Assembly: GCF_009720745.1 (NCBI RefSeq)
Contig: NZ_WNKX01000008.1
Coordinates: forward strand, 1 to 64,000
Length of the DNA stretch: 64,000 bases
Source of the DNA: Massilia eburnea
GTDB lineage: Bacteria > Pseudomonadota > Gammaproteobacteria > Burkholderiales > Burkholderiaceae_D
Reading direction: 5' to 3'
The position numbers were made by a program, and so were the translations under genes. Below the pieces are notes generated by a model that was not told the DNA's origin, did not search any database, and saw nothing but the letters and a program-made list of their open reading frames with translations. Shown piece after piece: positions 43,487 through 52,460 of this stretch (its first letter is position 1; each line of letters begins with the position of its first letter).

Positions 43487-44365
43487 ATGATTAAGGGTAG
43501 CATTGTAGCAATCGTAACCCCGATGCACGCCGACGGCACCCTGGACTATCCAGGCCTGAACGCGCTGATCGACTGGCATATCGCCGAAGGCACGGACGCC
43601 ATCGTCATCGTCGGCACTACCGGCGAATCCGCCACTGTCAACGTGGCCGAGCACTGTGCACTGATCAAGGCGACCGTGGAACGCGTAGCAGGCCGTATCC
43701 CGGTGATCGCCGGTTCCGGCGGCAACTCCACGCAGGAAGCCATCGAACTGACCCGCTTTGCCAAGAGCGCCGGCGCCGACGCTTCGCTGCAAGTGGTTCC
43801 TTACTACAACCGTCCTACCCAGGAAGGCATGTACCAGCACTTCAAGGCCATCGCCGAAGCGGTGGACCTGCCGGTCATCCTGTACAACGTGCCCGGCCGC
43901 ACCGTTGCCGACATGAGCAACGACACCATCCTGCGCCTGGCCCAGATCAAGAACATCATCGGCGTCAAGGACGCGACCGGCAATATCGGCCGCGGCTACG
44001 ACCTGCTGCGCCGTGCGCCGTCCGACTTCGCCGTGTACTCGGGCGACGATCCGACCGCCATCGCGCTGATGATGGCTGGCGGCAAGGGCAATATCTCGGT
44101 GACCGCCAATGTGGCGCCGCGCCAGATGCACGAAATGTGCGAAGCCGCGATGGCAGGCGATGCCGCGAAAGCGACCGCCATCAACAACCAGCTGCTTCCG
44201 CTGCACCAGAACCTGTTCATCGAACCGAATCCGGTGCCAGTCAAGTGGGCCCTGGCGGAAATGGGCAAGATGCCGAAAGGTATCCGCCTGCCGCTGGTGC
44301 CGCTGGCAGAGCAGTACCATGAGACCGTCCGCGCAGCCCTGCGTGAATCCGGCGTGCTGAACTAA
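43487..44365 (+). CDS. dapA: 4-hydroxy-tetrahydrodipicolinate synthase
   Basis: A 292-aa enzyme condensing pyruvate and aspartate semialdehyde in lysine/DAP synthesis. Signatures are [31 protein letters not shown] and the Schiff-base lysine in [10 protein letters not shown]. The ATG at 43487 gives [12 protein letters not shown], the usual DapA start; upstream in-frame residues are unrelated. Shine-Dalgarno is weak. bamC follows after 13 bp, the classical dapA-bamC arrangement. Confidence 0.97.
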   Translation: MIKGSIVAIVTPMHADGTLDYPGLNALIDWHIAEGTDAIVIVGTTGESATVNVAEHCALIKATVERVAGRIPVIAGSGGNSTQEAIELTRFAKSAGADASLQVVPYYNRPTQEGMYQHFKAIAEAVDLPVILYNVPGRTVADMSNDTILRLAQIKNIIGVKDATGNIGRGYDLLRRAPSDFAVYSGDDPTAIALMMAGGKGNISVTANVAPRQMHEMCEAAMAGDAAKATAINNQLLPLHQNLFIEPNPVPVKWALAEMGKMPKGIRLPLVPLAEQYHETVRAALRESGVLN

Positions 44366-44378
44366 TCTTCTTCTTCAC

Positions 44379-45536
44379 ATGACTATTCGCAAGATCGTTT
44401 CCCAGACCCCGCAGCGCGGGCTCGTCGTTGGCGCCCTGATGCTGAGCCTGACCGGCTGCGGCATGGTGCAGTCCGTAGTAGGCGAAACCAAGGTAGATTA
44501 CAAGTCGGCCAAGAAAGCCAGCACGCTGGACGTGCCGCCGGACCTGACCCAGCTGTCCAAGGACAACCGCTACGCGCTGCCGAACAATGACCGCGGCGTG
44601 GCGACGGCCTCCGGCTACCAGGCTTCCCGCCCGGGCGCCCCGGCTGCCGCGCAGGTGAGCAGCAATGAAGTGGCCAGCACCGGCAACAGCGCAGTGCGCG
44701 TCGAGCGTGCCGGCAACCAGCGCTGGCTGGTGGTGCAGCAGACGCCGGAAGCCCTGTGGCCGCAGCTGAAATCGTTCTGGGAAGAGTCGGGCTTCACCCT
44801 GGCGGTGGACGATGCGACTGCCGGCGTGATGGAAACCGAATGGAATGAAAACCGCGCCAAGATCCCGCAGGACTTCATCCGCAACACCCTGGGCAAGGTC
44901 TTCGACGGTCTGTACTCGAGCGGCGAGCGCGACAAGTACCGCACCCGCCTCGAGCGCAATCCTGCCGGCGGCACCGAGATCTACATCAGCCACCGCGGCA
45001 CCAAGGAAGTAGTCACCGGCTCGCAGAACGAGTCGACCATGTGGACCAACCGCAATAGCGACCCGAACCTGGAAGCGATCTTCCTGGCCAAGCTGATGAC
45101 CAAGCTGGGCGGCACCGCCGACGAAGCAACGGCCAAGACCGCCGTGGATAACGCCGCCGTACAAGCGCAGCACGCCGCCATCGTGGGCGAGGGCGCCGGC
45201 CGCTACATCCGCACCGACGAAGGCTTTGACCGCACCTGGCGCCGCGTTGGCCTGGCGCTGGACCGTGCCGGCTTCACCGTGGAAGACCGCGACCGTGTGA
45301 ACGGTGTGTACTTCGTCCGCTTCGTCAACGACGCGACCGACACCCGCGGCTTCTTCAGCAAGCTGTTCAACCTCGGTTCTTCGGACAAGGATAAGGAAGC
45401 GCAGCGCTACCGCATCTCCGTCCGCGCCGACTCGGTCAATTCCACCCAGGTATCGGTGTGGAACAACGACAATAAGCCGGAAGAATCGCCGGTGGGCGAG
45501 AAGATCCTGACGCTGCTGCACGAGCAGCTGAAATAA
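44379..45536 (+). CDS. bamC: outer-membrane assembly lipoprotein BamC
   Basis: A 385-aa lipoprotein of the BAM complex. The signal peptide ends with the lipobox LTGC. An unstructured N-terminal region contains the BamD-binding TLDVPPDLTQL segment, then two helix-grip domains (about 105-225 and 265-375). Length is a little above E. coli BamC (344 aa). It follows dapA directly and ends at a strong terminator. Confidence 0.93.
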   Translation: MTIRKIVSQTPQRGLVVGALMLSLTGCGMVQSVVGETKVDYKSAKKASTLDVPPDLTQLSKDNRYALPNNDRGVATASGYQASRPGAPAAAQVSSNEVASTGNSAVRVERAGNQRWLVVQQTPEALWPQLKSFWEESGFTLAVDDATAGVMETEWNENRAKIPQDFIRNTLGKVFDGLYSSGERDKYRTRLERNPAGGTEIYISHRGTKEVVTGSQNESTMWTNRNSDPNLEAIFLAKLMTKLGGTADEATAKTAVDNAAVQAQHAAIVGEGAGRYIRTDEGFDRTWRRVGLALDRAGFTVEDRDRVNGVYFVRFVNDATDTRGFFSKLFNLGSSDKDKEAQRYRISVRADSVNSTQVSVWNNDNKPEESPVGEKILTLLHEQLK

Positions 45537-45555
45537 GGCGAAAGCCTTGAATAGG

Positions 45556-45582
45556 AAAACCGGCCTTTGGCCGGTTTTTTTT
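45556..45582 (+). terminator. intrinsic terminator of bamC
   Basis: AAAACCGGCC and GGCCGGTTTT form a 10-bp stem with a TTT loop, then a T run to 45582, 20 bp after the bamC stop. Confidence 0.88.
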
Positions 45583-45686
45583 GCTTAAAAAAGGGGCGGG
45601 GCGGAAAAAGGGGACGTAACACATTTTCAAGCTTCACGAAAATGTGTTACGTCCCCTTTTTTCGCCCCTTTTTTAAGCAAAAAAAA
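45575..45686. repeat. 112-nt intergenic hairpin (48 paired bases)
   Basis: Outer arms 45575-45598 and 45663-45686 pair perfectly over 24 bp. Inner arms 45605-45628 and 45638-45661 pair perfectly over 24 bp, with the core GGGGACGTAACACATTTTC. The internal loop is 6 bases against 1, and the apical loop is AAGCTTCAC. It sits between convergent terminators. Confidence 0.9.
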
Positions 45687-45705
45687 ACCAGCCCGAAGGC
45701 TGGTT
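45679..45705 (-). terminator. intrinsic terminator of the Ala-rich lipoprotein gene
   Basis: On the minus strand an 8-bp stem (AACCAGCC/GGCTGGTT, 4-base loop) is followed by a run of nine T, about 20 bp past the lipoprotein stop. Confidence 0.8.
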
Positions 45706-45724
45706 TCTTTTCCCTGCGAAGGAA

Positions 45725-46000
45725 TTACTTAGCAGCGGAAGCAGCGGAGGCAGCAGCCGAAGCAGCGGAAGCAGCTGCGGAAGCAGCAGCAGCAGCGTCG
45801 GAAGCAGCGGAAGCGGCAGCAGCAGCAGCGTCAGCGGCTGGAGCGGCAGGAGCAGCAGCTGCGTCAGCGGCTGGAGCTGCAGGAGCGGCTGCTGGAGCAG
45901 CTGCTTCTGGGGTAGCTACTGGAGCTGGAGCTTCTTCTTTCTTGGAGCAAGCAGCCAGGGCAACGGCCAGCAGGGAGGCGATCAGCAGGGATTTTTTCAT
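45725..46000 (-). CDS. small Ala-rich lipoprotein
   Basis: A 91-aa lipoprotein: a signal peptide with lipobox LAAC, then SKKEEAPAPVATPE, then about 60 residues of Ala with Pro, Ser and Asp in repeating AAPAAPAADAA and AASAASAA units. The repeat-rich helical tail may lie in the periplasm or bind peptidoglycan. I do not recognise a family beyond generic small lipoproteins. AAGGAAAAC precedes the ATG by 2-6 bases. It is preceded by a 288-bp AT-rich gap with a palindrome. Confidence 0.75.
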   Translation of the reverse strand: MKKSLLIASLLAVALAACSKKEEAPAPVATPEAAAPAAAPAAPAADAAAAPAAPAADAAAAAASAASDAAAAASAAASAASAAASAASAAK

Positions 46001-46046
46001 TTGTTTTCCTTAAATAACAACAAAAATATTAACAATGTTGCGATGA

Positions 46047-46064
46047 ATAATTACCGGTAATTAT
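46047..46064. promoter_or_regulatory. 18-bp perfect palindrome in an AT-rich 288-bp gap
   Basis: ATAATTACC-GGTAATTAT lies 47 bp upstream of the Ala-rich lipoprotein start in the longest gap of the window. A TAATAT-like -10 (minus strand) lies between it and the gene. It looks like a protein-binding site; no regulator is identified. Nothing else was recognised in 46065-46288. Confidence 0.5.
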
Positions 46065-46288
46065 CGCTCGTACGGCGTTTCGTCGGCCTTTCCAACCTTC
46101 AGAAAAAGGTCGACCAGACACGGAAACACACCGGATATTATAGCGTTTTCTGCTGCGTCGCAATAGCAAAACGGATTGTTTACGCAACTATTTTGCGAAA
46201 ACGCAATATTTTTTTACCGCGCCGTTCTGCTTGCAACTGCAGCGATCACCGGACAATCTCGAACCGCAGCATTTTACAGTTTTCTGGC

Positions 46289-46759
46289 TCACAATCCAGT
46301 AGTTCCTGGCCGCAAACCTGGCTGAGTTTCAGCCCAGATGGCCTCATAACGCTCCAGGCTGGTTTGCGTTGACGAAGGATTATTAATATCTGCCTCACCA
46401 CGGAAATGATCGGAATGGAAACGGCGTACGATCGTTACGCCGTCCGCCACGCAGAAGGAGTCGGTCAGGGTGGCGATGCTGCGCGTCGTCAGGCGGCATT
46501 CGATCTGGTGAGAATAATCTTCCAGCAGCTTGAGGAAGCGCGGTTCGTTGCGCTCGAGGTGGGCATTGCTGTGGGCGACCAGCTTCAGCTGGCCCTTATG
46601 CTGCAGGAAGTGGCGCAGCAGGGCATCCGTTCTGGAGTGCCCCAGTTGCCACCATTCATAGTTGGGGTCGAACATTTGCAGCGTCAGGCGGGCCTCGGAA
46701 ATGCAGTCCTGCAGCAGGGCCTGGAATTGGGTACGGCTGTCAAAGAGCTGCTTTTCCAT
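46289..46759 (-). CDS. conserved hypothetical, phospholipase-D-like fold candidate
   Basis: A 156-aa soluble protein. Sequence such as FDPNYEWWQLGHSRTDALLRHFL, KLVAHSNAHLERNEPRFLKLL and IECRLTTRS followed by DGVTIVRRFHSD suggests a degenerate PLD-like or DUF7931-type protein. No HKD motif is visible, so it is unlikely to be a phospholipase. The ATG follows GGAG. It begins 12 bp after the ribosomal oxygenase-like gene and is probably cotranscribed with it. Confidence 0.6.
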   Translation of the reverse strand: MEKQLFDSRTQFQALLQDCISEARLTLQMFDPNYEWWQLGHSRTDALLRHFLQHKGQLKLVAHSNAHLERNEPRFLKLLEDYSHQIECRLTTRSIATLTDSFCVADGVTIVRRFHSDHFRGEADINNPSSTQTSLERYEAIWAETQPGLRPGTTGL

Positions 46760-46771
46760 GCTGATCTCCGC

Positions 46772-47896
46772 TTATTTATTGAGTTCCAGCCAGCCGTCGG
46801 TATACCAGGCGAACAGCGCTTCGAGCACGTCCTCGGAAGCGCCCGCCACGGCCGCGCCGTCCAGGCCGCGGGTATTGGCGAGCGTTTCCAGTGCGGCTTT
46901 ATCGGACTTGTTCATGGCGAACGATTCGCCATTGATGAAGACATTCTTGCCGCGATACAGCATTTGCGTCTTACGGGAGAGGGTTACGCCCTTTTTCTCA
47001 GCGGCTTGCTGGAATTTGCCGGCAGTTAGCGGCTTTTCCAGGGGCTGGAAGAAGACGTTATGTTTTGGCTCGGACAGGTATTCACCCAGGAAAATGGCGA
47101 AATCGTCTTCGGTAAAGCTGACTTTATTCAATTCATCGGCCAATTTGGACAGCATGGCTTTTGGAATCTCGGCCGGCTTATTGGTCGGTTCCAGGTCCGG
47201 ATCGGCGTAACGGCCCGGCAGGTCGATGGAATCGGCCATGAATTGCAGGAAGGCTTCGCCCAATTCCTGGTAGGACGGCGAGCGGAAACCGATCGAATAA
47301 GTCTGGCAATCGCCGATCGCTTCGCCATCGTGGGCGTAATGCGGCGGCAGGTAGAGCATATCGCCGGGTTCCAGGACGAATTCTTCGGTGGCCTTGAACT
47401 TCTTCAGGATCTTCAGCGGCAGGCCTTCGATCAGGGTCAGGTCTTTCTGTGCGCTGATCTTCCAGCGGCGCTGGCCTTGCGCCTGCAGCAGGAAAACGTC
47501 ATAGGAATCGAAGTGCGGGCCAACGCCGCCGCCGTCGGTGGCAAAGCTCACCATCAGGTCGTCCAGGCGGGCATCGGGCAGGAAGCGGAACTGGCGCAGC
47601 AGTTCGTCGGCCTTGTCGTCCTGCAGGTTGACGCCCTGTACCAGCATGGTCCACTCGCGCTCGCTGCGTGCAGGCAAGGATTTCAACGGGCCGTGCTGCA
47701 TGTCCCAGCTGCCGTCTTTCTTGGTGACCAGGCGGCTTTCCACGTAGTCCTTGCTGGCCAGCTCGGCCAGCTTGTCGAAAGGCAGCAGCGGCTTGAATCC
47801 GGGCACGGCCTGGCGGATCAGCAGCGGCTTCTTGTGCCAGTAATCGCGCAGGAATTGTTCGGGCGTGATGTCGCCCAGGAGAGTGAGTTTTTTCAT
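46772..47896 (-). CDS. cupin-fold ribosomal protein oxygenase (RoxA/YcfD-like)
   Basis: A 374-aa JmjC/cupin 2-oxoglutarate oxygenase. The iron site is visible as HFDSYDVFLLQ (HxD) and the distal His in PPHYAHDG; the start is TPEQFLRDYWHKKPLLIRQA. In E. coli YcfD (RoxA) hydroxylates Arg81 of ribosomal protein L16. The ATG at 47896 starts the conserved sequence. A TATAAT lies 7 bases upstream on the minus strand, so the transcript may be leaderless. It is divergent from slyD. Confidence 0.9.
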   Translation of the reverse strand: MKKLTLLGDITPEQFLRDYWHKKPLLIRQAVPGFKPLLPFDKLAELASKDYVESRLVTKKDGSWDMQHGPLKSLPARSEREWTMLVQGVNLQDDKADELLRQFRFLPDARLDDLMVSFATDGGGVGPHFDSYDVFLLQAQGQRRWKISAQKDLTLIEGLPLKILKKFKATEEFVLEPGDMLYLPPHYAHDGEAIGDCQTYSIGFRSPSYQELGEAFLQFMADSIDLPGRYADPDLEPTNKPAEIPKAMLSKLADELNKVSFTEDDFAIFLGEYLSEPKHNVFFQPLEKPLTAGKFQQAAEKKGVTLSRKTQMLYRGKNVFINGESFAMNKSDKAALETLANTRGLDGAAVAGASEDVLEALFAWYTDGWLELNK

Positions 47897-47903
47897 GGGG
47901 GCG

Positions 47904-47923
47904 ATTATAGCAAGCGGTATAAT
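47904..47923. promoter_or_regulatory. face-to-face -10 elements of divergent promoters
   Basis: TATAAT on the minus strand (47904-47909, toward the oxygenase gene) and TATAAT on the plus strand (47918-47923, toward slyD) are 8 bp apart, so the two promoters overlap and may compete. Confidence 0.6.
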
Positions 47924-47954
47924 CCTTCCCAGCTTAGAAAAGAAAGGAAGCTCA

Positions 47955-48500
47955 ATGAAGATCGCCAAGAATACCGTCGTGACGGTGGAATACAAACTGT
48001 CCGACGCACAGAACAATCTGATCGAAGACGGTCGCCAGCCTATGGTCTACCTGCACGGTGGCTATGAGAATACCCTGCCGAAGATCGAGGAAGAACTGGA
48101 CGGCAAAGACGCCGGCTACGCCACCACGATCCAGATTGAACCGGAAGACGCCTTTGGCGATTACGATCCGAACCTGCTGAAAGTGGAAGAGCGCGCGCGC
48201 CTGCCGGAACCGCTGGAAATCGGCATGCAGTTCGAAGGCCTGCCTGAAGGCGGCGAGGACGACGACGCGATGATCTTCACCGTGACCGAGATCGCCGAAG
48301 ATAAAGTGGTCCTGGACGGCAACCATCCGCTGGCCGGCATGGCCCTGCGCTTCGAACTGAAAGTGGTGGACGTTCGCCCCGCCACCGAAGAAGAAATCGC
48401 CCACGAGCACGTGCATGGCGCCCATGGCCACCACCACGATGATGAAGAAGGCGACGAGGGCGAGGAAGGCGATCACTTCCGCAGCCACCCGATCCACTAA
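47955..48500 (+). CDS. slyD: FKBP-type peptidyl-prolyl isomerase SlyD
   Basis: A 181-aa SlyD. FKBP domain with an IF insertion: VVTVEYKLSDAQNNLIED, GYENTLPKIEEELDGKDAG, and IQIEPEDAFGDYDPNL, with NHPLAGMALRFELKVVDVRPA. The C-terminal tail is His-, Asp- and Glu-rich (HEHVHGAHGHHHDDE), as in metal-binding SlyD proteins. The ATG at 47955 follows GAAAGGAAG. A canonical terminator follows. Confidence 0.93.
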   Translation: MKIAKNTVVTVEYKLSDAQNNLIEDGRQPMVYLHGGYENTLPKIEEELDGKDAGYATTIQIEPEDAFGDYDPNLLKVEERARLPEPLEIGMQFEGLPEGGEDDDAMIFTVTEIAEDKVVLDGNHPLAGMALRFELKVVDVRPATEEEIAHEHVHGAHGHHHDDEEGDEGEEGDHFRSHPIH

Positions 48501-48504
48501 GAAC

Positions 48505-48532
48505 AATCCCCGCTCGGCGGGGATTCTTTTTT
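48505..48532. terminator. terminator of slyD
   Basis: AATCCCCGC and GCGGGGATT form a 9-bp stem with a 3-base loop, followed by CTTTTTT, 5 bp after the slyD stop. Confidence 0.85.
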
Positions 48533-48537
48533 GGAGC

Positions 48538-49605
48538 CTAGTCGCGTTCCAGTGTGAACAGCGAGGCGCTGCCGGGAATCACCCGCAGCGCCGTCCATTC
48601 GGCGCCAAGCGACAGGTGGCCCACGTTCTTGTTCCATGAGATAGCCGGCGCCGCCTTGTCCTGTTTGCGGTTATCTACCAGCAGCAGCTGGCCGGAATAC
48701 TTGTCGGCCTGCGAGCGCACGATGCGGCGAATCTCGGTAAAGCCATCGCGCTTTTGCGACAGGCGGGCGAAAAAGCCTTGCTCAACATGGGCGCCGATGT
48801 CGCCATCCATCACCAGCACCATGCCGGGCAGCTTCTTGCGCTTGGCCGTCAGGAAGGCGCGGTGCAGCCAGGCGCGGTTGGCCACCATGCGGTCTTCATA
48901 CTCGCTGTTGCGGCCTGCCTCGCTGAGATAGTGGTTGTTTTTCGCCGGGACGTTGATGGTGACGAACAGGATGTTGCCCTGCTCCCAGTAGGTGTTTTCG
49001 GCGTAGTCGCGGAATTTTGCGATGGCGGACTGGCGGTTCAGGGCCAGCTTGCACGTGCCGAGCGAATCCGGTTCGATGAAGAACAGTTCGCGGATGCGGT
49101 TCAGGCGTTCGGTGGCATTCGATTTGCCGTTGGAATTGCGGCACTCGGCCCAGTCGCTGCCGGCGGGCAGCAGGACCAGCGGGTGTTCGGCGCTGTTCAT
49201 CAAATCGCGGCGCGCTTCGTACAGGCGGTCGGTGCACGGCTCGCCGGCGGATTTGATGCCGGTGGCGATGATGAAGGCTGGGTCGGTGCGGTCGGCTTCG
49301 GCCAGCATGCGGCGCACTTCGGCGTCGCCGCCGTCCTTGCCGAAATTGTGTCCGAGCAGGACGAAGGTGAATTCTCCCTTGCCTGGCGCAGCCTTGTCGT
49401 TGTGCGCTTGTGCGGCCGATGCGGCTTGCGCGGCCTTCGCCTGGGGGACGGCGGACGCGGACAACACGGCTGCCGCAGGCAGCGCGGTTGCCACCAGCGG
49501 CACTATCGCCGCGCTGGCGGCGGCGCGCAGCGCAGCGCCGACGGCCAGCCGGCGAGCGGCGAGCCAGCGCACGGCGCTGCGGCGCGGGATGCTTTGCGGC
49601 TTCAT
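48538..49605 (-). CDS. exported hypothetical, degenerate metallophosphoesterase-like
   Basis: A 355-aa protein with a long Ala-rich export signal. The core ([42 protein letters not shown]) follows the order of calcineurin-like phosphoesterase motifs, but the usual Asp/His metal ligands (D-x-H, GDxxD, GNHD/E) are mostly replaced. It is probably not an active phosphatase; it may bind a ligand. Its start overlaps the mutS stop by 4 bp (ATGA), so it depends on mutS transcription. Confidence 0.6.
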   Translation of the reverse strand: MKPQSIPRRSAVRWLAARRLAVGAALRAAASAAIVPLVATALPAAAVLSASAVPQAKAAQAASAAQAHNDKAAPGKGEFTFVLLGHNFGKDGGDAEVRRMLAEADRTDPAFIIATGIKSAGEPCTDRLYEARRDLMNSAEHPLVLLPAGSDWAECRNSNGKSNATERLNRIRELFFIEPDSLGTCKLALNRQSAIAKFRDYAENTYWEQGNILFVTINVPAKNNHYLSEAGRNSEYEDRMVANRAWLHRAFLTAKRKKLPGMVLVMDGDIGAHVEQGFFARLSQKRDGFTEIRRIVRSQADKYSGQLLLVDNRKQDKAAPAISWNKNVGHLSLGAEWTALRVIPGSASLFTLERD

Positions 49606-52214
49606 GCCTGTGCCAGGCGCTTGAGCTGGTACAGGCGGTCCAGCGCCTCGCGTGGGGTCATGGCGTCCGGGTCGATGTCGTCCAGCGCCGCCAGCAATTC
49701 CTTGGCGCGCGGATCGGCGGCTGCCACCGGCGCCGCCTCGTCGTCGTTGGCGTCGGCCACCGGCGCGGCGAACAGGTCCAGCTGCGGCGTTGCGTCGAGT
49801 GCCTGCGCTTCCAGGCGCGCCAGGTGCTTGCGCGCGGCCTTGATCACCGGCTGCGGCACGCCGGCCAGCTGCGCCACCTGCAAGCCGTAGCTTTGCGAGG
49901 CCGGGCCGTTCTGCACGGCGTGCAGGAAGACGATGGAATCCTTGTGCTCCACCGCCGACAGGTGCACGTTGGCGGCGGTCGGATGCGCTTCCGGCAACTG
50001 CGTCAACTCGAAGTAGTGGGTCGCGAACAGGGTGAAGCTGCGGCTCGATTCGATCAGGTGGCGCGCAATTGCCCACGCCAGCGCCAGGCCGTCGAAGGTC
50101 GAGGTGCCGCGGCCGATTTCATCCATCAGCACCAGCGAATGCTCGGTGGCGCCGTTCATGATGGTGGCCGCTTCGGTCATTTCAACCATGAAGGTGGAGC
50201 GGCCGCCTGCCAGGTCGTCGGTCGCGCCGATACGGGTGAACACGCGGTCGATCGGACCGATGGTCGCGCTGGCGGCAGGCACATAGCTGCCGACATAGGC
50301 CAGCAGGGTAATCAGGGCCACCTGGCGCATGAAGGTCGATTTACCGCCCATGTTCGGGCCGGTGATCAGCAGCAGGCGGCGGTCGGCCATGAATTTGCAG
50401 TCGTTGGCGATGAAGCGTTCGATCTGGTTTTCCACCACCGGGTGGCGGCCTTCCACGATGTTGATGCACGGCTCGGCCACCAGGTTCGGCGCGCACCAGT
50501 TGTTGCGCAAGGCGTGTTCGGCCAGGGCGCACAAGGTGTCCACTTGCGCCAGTGCCTGGGCGATCGCCTGCAGCGGGCCGATGAACGGCGCCAGCGCTGC
50601 CAGCAGCTCGTCGTACAGCATTTTTTCGCGGGCGAGAGCGCGGTCCTGCGCAGACAGGGCCTTGTCTTCGAAGGCTTTCAGTTCCGGCGTAATGTAACGC
50701 TCGCAGTTCTTCAGCGTCTGGCGGCGGCGGTAGTCTTCCGGCACCTTGTCGGCCTGGCCGTTGGTGACCTCGATGTAGAAGCCGTGCACGCGGTTGTATT
50801 CGACGCGCAGGTTGGCGATGCCGGTGCGTTCGCGCTCGCGCGTCTCCAGGTCGACCAGGAACTGGCCGGCGTTTTCGGACAGGCCGCGCAGTTCATCCAG
50901 CTCCGCATCGTAGCCGCGTGCGATCACGCCGCCGTCGCGCACCATGGTGGCCGGTTCCGGCATGATGGCGCGCACCAGCAGGCTGACGCATTCTTCCGGC
51001 TCGTTCAGGCCGTGGTGCAGCTTGGCCAGCAGGCCTTGCGCGTTGTCGTGGCTCAGGGCGCGCTGCATGGCGTGCTGCAGCTTCGGCAGCTGCTGCAGGC
51101 CGTCGCGCAGGGCGGACAGGTCGCGCGGACGCGCCGACAGCAGCGCCACGCGGGTGGTGATACGTTCGATATCCGGCACTTGCGCCAGGTGGTAGGCCAG
51201 CGAGCCGGTGGTGTCGTGCTGCATCAGCGCGGCGATGGCATCGTGGCGCGCGCGGGCTACCGACTGGTCGCGTTTGGCATGGTGCAGCCAGTGGCGCAGC
51301 AGGCGCGAACCCATGGCGGTGCGGCAGTGGTCCAGCAGCGAGAACAGGGTCGGGGATTCCTGGCCGCGAATGGTTTCCGTCAGCTCCAGGTTGCGGCGGG
51401 TGGCTGCGTCCAGGCCAATGTATTCGTTTTCCGTTTCGCAGGACAGGCTCTTGACGTGCTGCAGGCCGCGGCCCTGGGTCGATTGGGCGTAGCGCAGCAG
51501 GGCGCCGGCCGCACCGAACGCCGCGCCCAGGCCTTCCGCGCCGAAGCCGGTCAGGGTGGCAACCGCCAACTGGTCCAGCAGCGCCTTATGGCCGTGTACC
51601 ACGTCGAAGTGCCAGGCCGGCACATTGTTGACGTGGCAGATCGAGATGTCGTCGAACATGTCGGCATCATCGCCGCGCAGGATTTCAGCGGGCGCAATGC
51701 GCTCCAGCTCCTGCATCAGGCGCACGTTGACGCTGCGCTGGTCGCCGGAGAATTCCATCAGGCGCAGCGCGCCGGAAGCGAGCGACAGCCAGGCCAGGCC
51801 GCAAGTGACGTGCTTGCGGTTGTTCATCATCGTCATCGCCAGCAGCGGCCGTTCCGATTTTTCCGGCAGCAGGTCCGAATCGGTCAGGGTGCCCGGCGTG
51901 ACCACGCGCACCACCTTGCGCTCCACCGGGCCCTTGGCCAGGGCCGGGTCGCCGATCTGCTCCGCAATCGCGCAAGACTCGCCGACCTTGACCAGCTTGG
52001 CCAGGTAGCCGTCCAGCGAGTGGAAAGGCACGCCTGCCATCTTGATCGGCACACCGTTCTGCGTGCCGCGCGCGGTCAGCGTGATGCCCAGCACGCGCGA
52101 GGCCTTCTCGGCGTCATCAAAGAAAAGCTCGTAAAAGTCTCCCATGCGGTAGAACACCAGCATGGTCGGGTAATCGGCCTTGATGCGCAGGTATTGCTGC
52201 ATCATTGGCGTCAT
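49602..52214 (-). CDS. mutS: DNA mismatch repair protein MutS
   Basis: An 870-aa mismatch-recognition ATPase. The N-terminal mismatch-binding [12 protein letters not shown], the clamp and lever region, and the ATPase with Walker [10 protein letters not shown] (about 620) and EIGRGTS are present. The C-terminal helix-hairpin region ([18 protein letters not shown]) follows. I placed the start at ATG 52214 ([16 protein letters not shown]); GTG 52262 is possible, as neither has a good Shine-Dalgarno. The prophage left end lies just upstream of it. Confidence 0.96.
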   Translation of the reverse strand: MTPMMQQYLRIKADYPTMLVFYRMGDFYELFFDDAEKASRVLGITLTARGTQNGVPIKMAGVPFHSLDGYLAKLVKVGESCAIAEQIGDPALAKGPVERKVVRVVTPGTLTDSDLLPEKSERPLLAMTMMNNRKHVTCGLAWLSLASGALRLMEFSGDQRSVNVRLMQELERIAPAEILRGDDADMFDDISICHVNNVPAWHFDVVHGHKALLDQLAVATLTGFGAEGLGAAFGAAGALLRYAQSTQGRGLQHVKSLSCETENEYIGLDAATRRNLELTETIRGQESPTLFSLLDHCRTAMGSRLLRHWLHHAKRDQSVARARHDAIAALMQHDTTGSLAYHLAQVPDIERITTRVALLSARPRDLSALRDGLQQLPKLQHAMQRALSHDNAQGLLAKLHHGLNEPEECVSLLVRAIMPEPATMVRDGGVIARGYDAELDELRGLSENAGQFLVDLETRERERTGIANLRVEYNRVHGFYIEVTNGQADKVPEDYRRRQTLKNCERYITPELKAFEDKALSAQDRALAREKMLYDELLAALAPFIGPLQAIAQALAQVDTLCALAEHALRNNWCAPNLVAEPCINIVEGRHPVVENQIERFIANDCKFMADRRLLLITGPNMGGKSTFMRQVALITLLAYVGSYVPAASATIGPIDRVFTRIGATDDLAGGRSTFMVEMTEAATIMNGATEHSLVLMDEIGRGTSTFDGLALAWAIARHLIESSRSFTLFATHYFELTQLPEAHPTAANVHLSAVEHKDSIVFLHAVQNGPASQSYGLQVAQLAGVPQPVIKAARKHLARLEAQALDATPQLDLFAAPVADANDDEAAPVAAADPRAKELLAALDDIDPDAMTPREALDRLYQLKRLAQA

Positions 52215-52353
52215 CTTGGATTCGGTGGAGCTTGCAACCTCTTGATTTGAATGGGTGTTCACGAATAAGTATTTGAAATATATCGGGAAATCGATTTTTG
52301 GATCGACTTTGCTTTTAGTATCAACGCATCGCCGCACATGCACGCACTTGCGC

Positions 52354-52440
52354 TTTTAGCGTAACTTTTTTCCTTTTGAAAATTGAAGTTACGCTAAAAT
52401 TCTGGCCTGTCTTCCCGTATTCGCGAAAAGCTACGCCAAA
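52354..52440. repeat. repeated integrase arm-type site candidates
   Basis: AAGTTACGCTAAAA occurs inverted at 52354-52367 and direct at 52386-52399 (14 of 14), with a diverged copy AAGCTACGCCAAA at 52428-52440 (about 11 of 13). All lie within 107 bp upstream of the integrase. Spacing and similarity fit arm-type integrase or excisionase sites near attL. Confidence 0.55.
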
Positions 52441-52460
52441 CCTACACCGCAAGGAGAATC

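Noticed and set aside
49410-52250. A very long open frame on the plus strand opposite mutS
   Set aside because: It lies antisense to a clear mutS with intact motifs, and its sequence is a Val/Gln/His-rich by-product of GC-rich codons.
52215-52343. Longer MutS starting at 52343 or 52262
   Set aside because: The additional residues are not MutS-like; GTG 52262 remains possible but lacks a ribosome site.
52215-52460. tRNA gene as prophage attachment site
   Set aside because: No cloverleaf or tRNA-like 3' end was found in the region; the insertion site is the mutS 5' flank.
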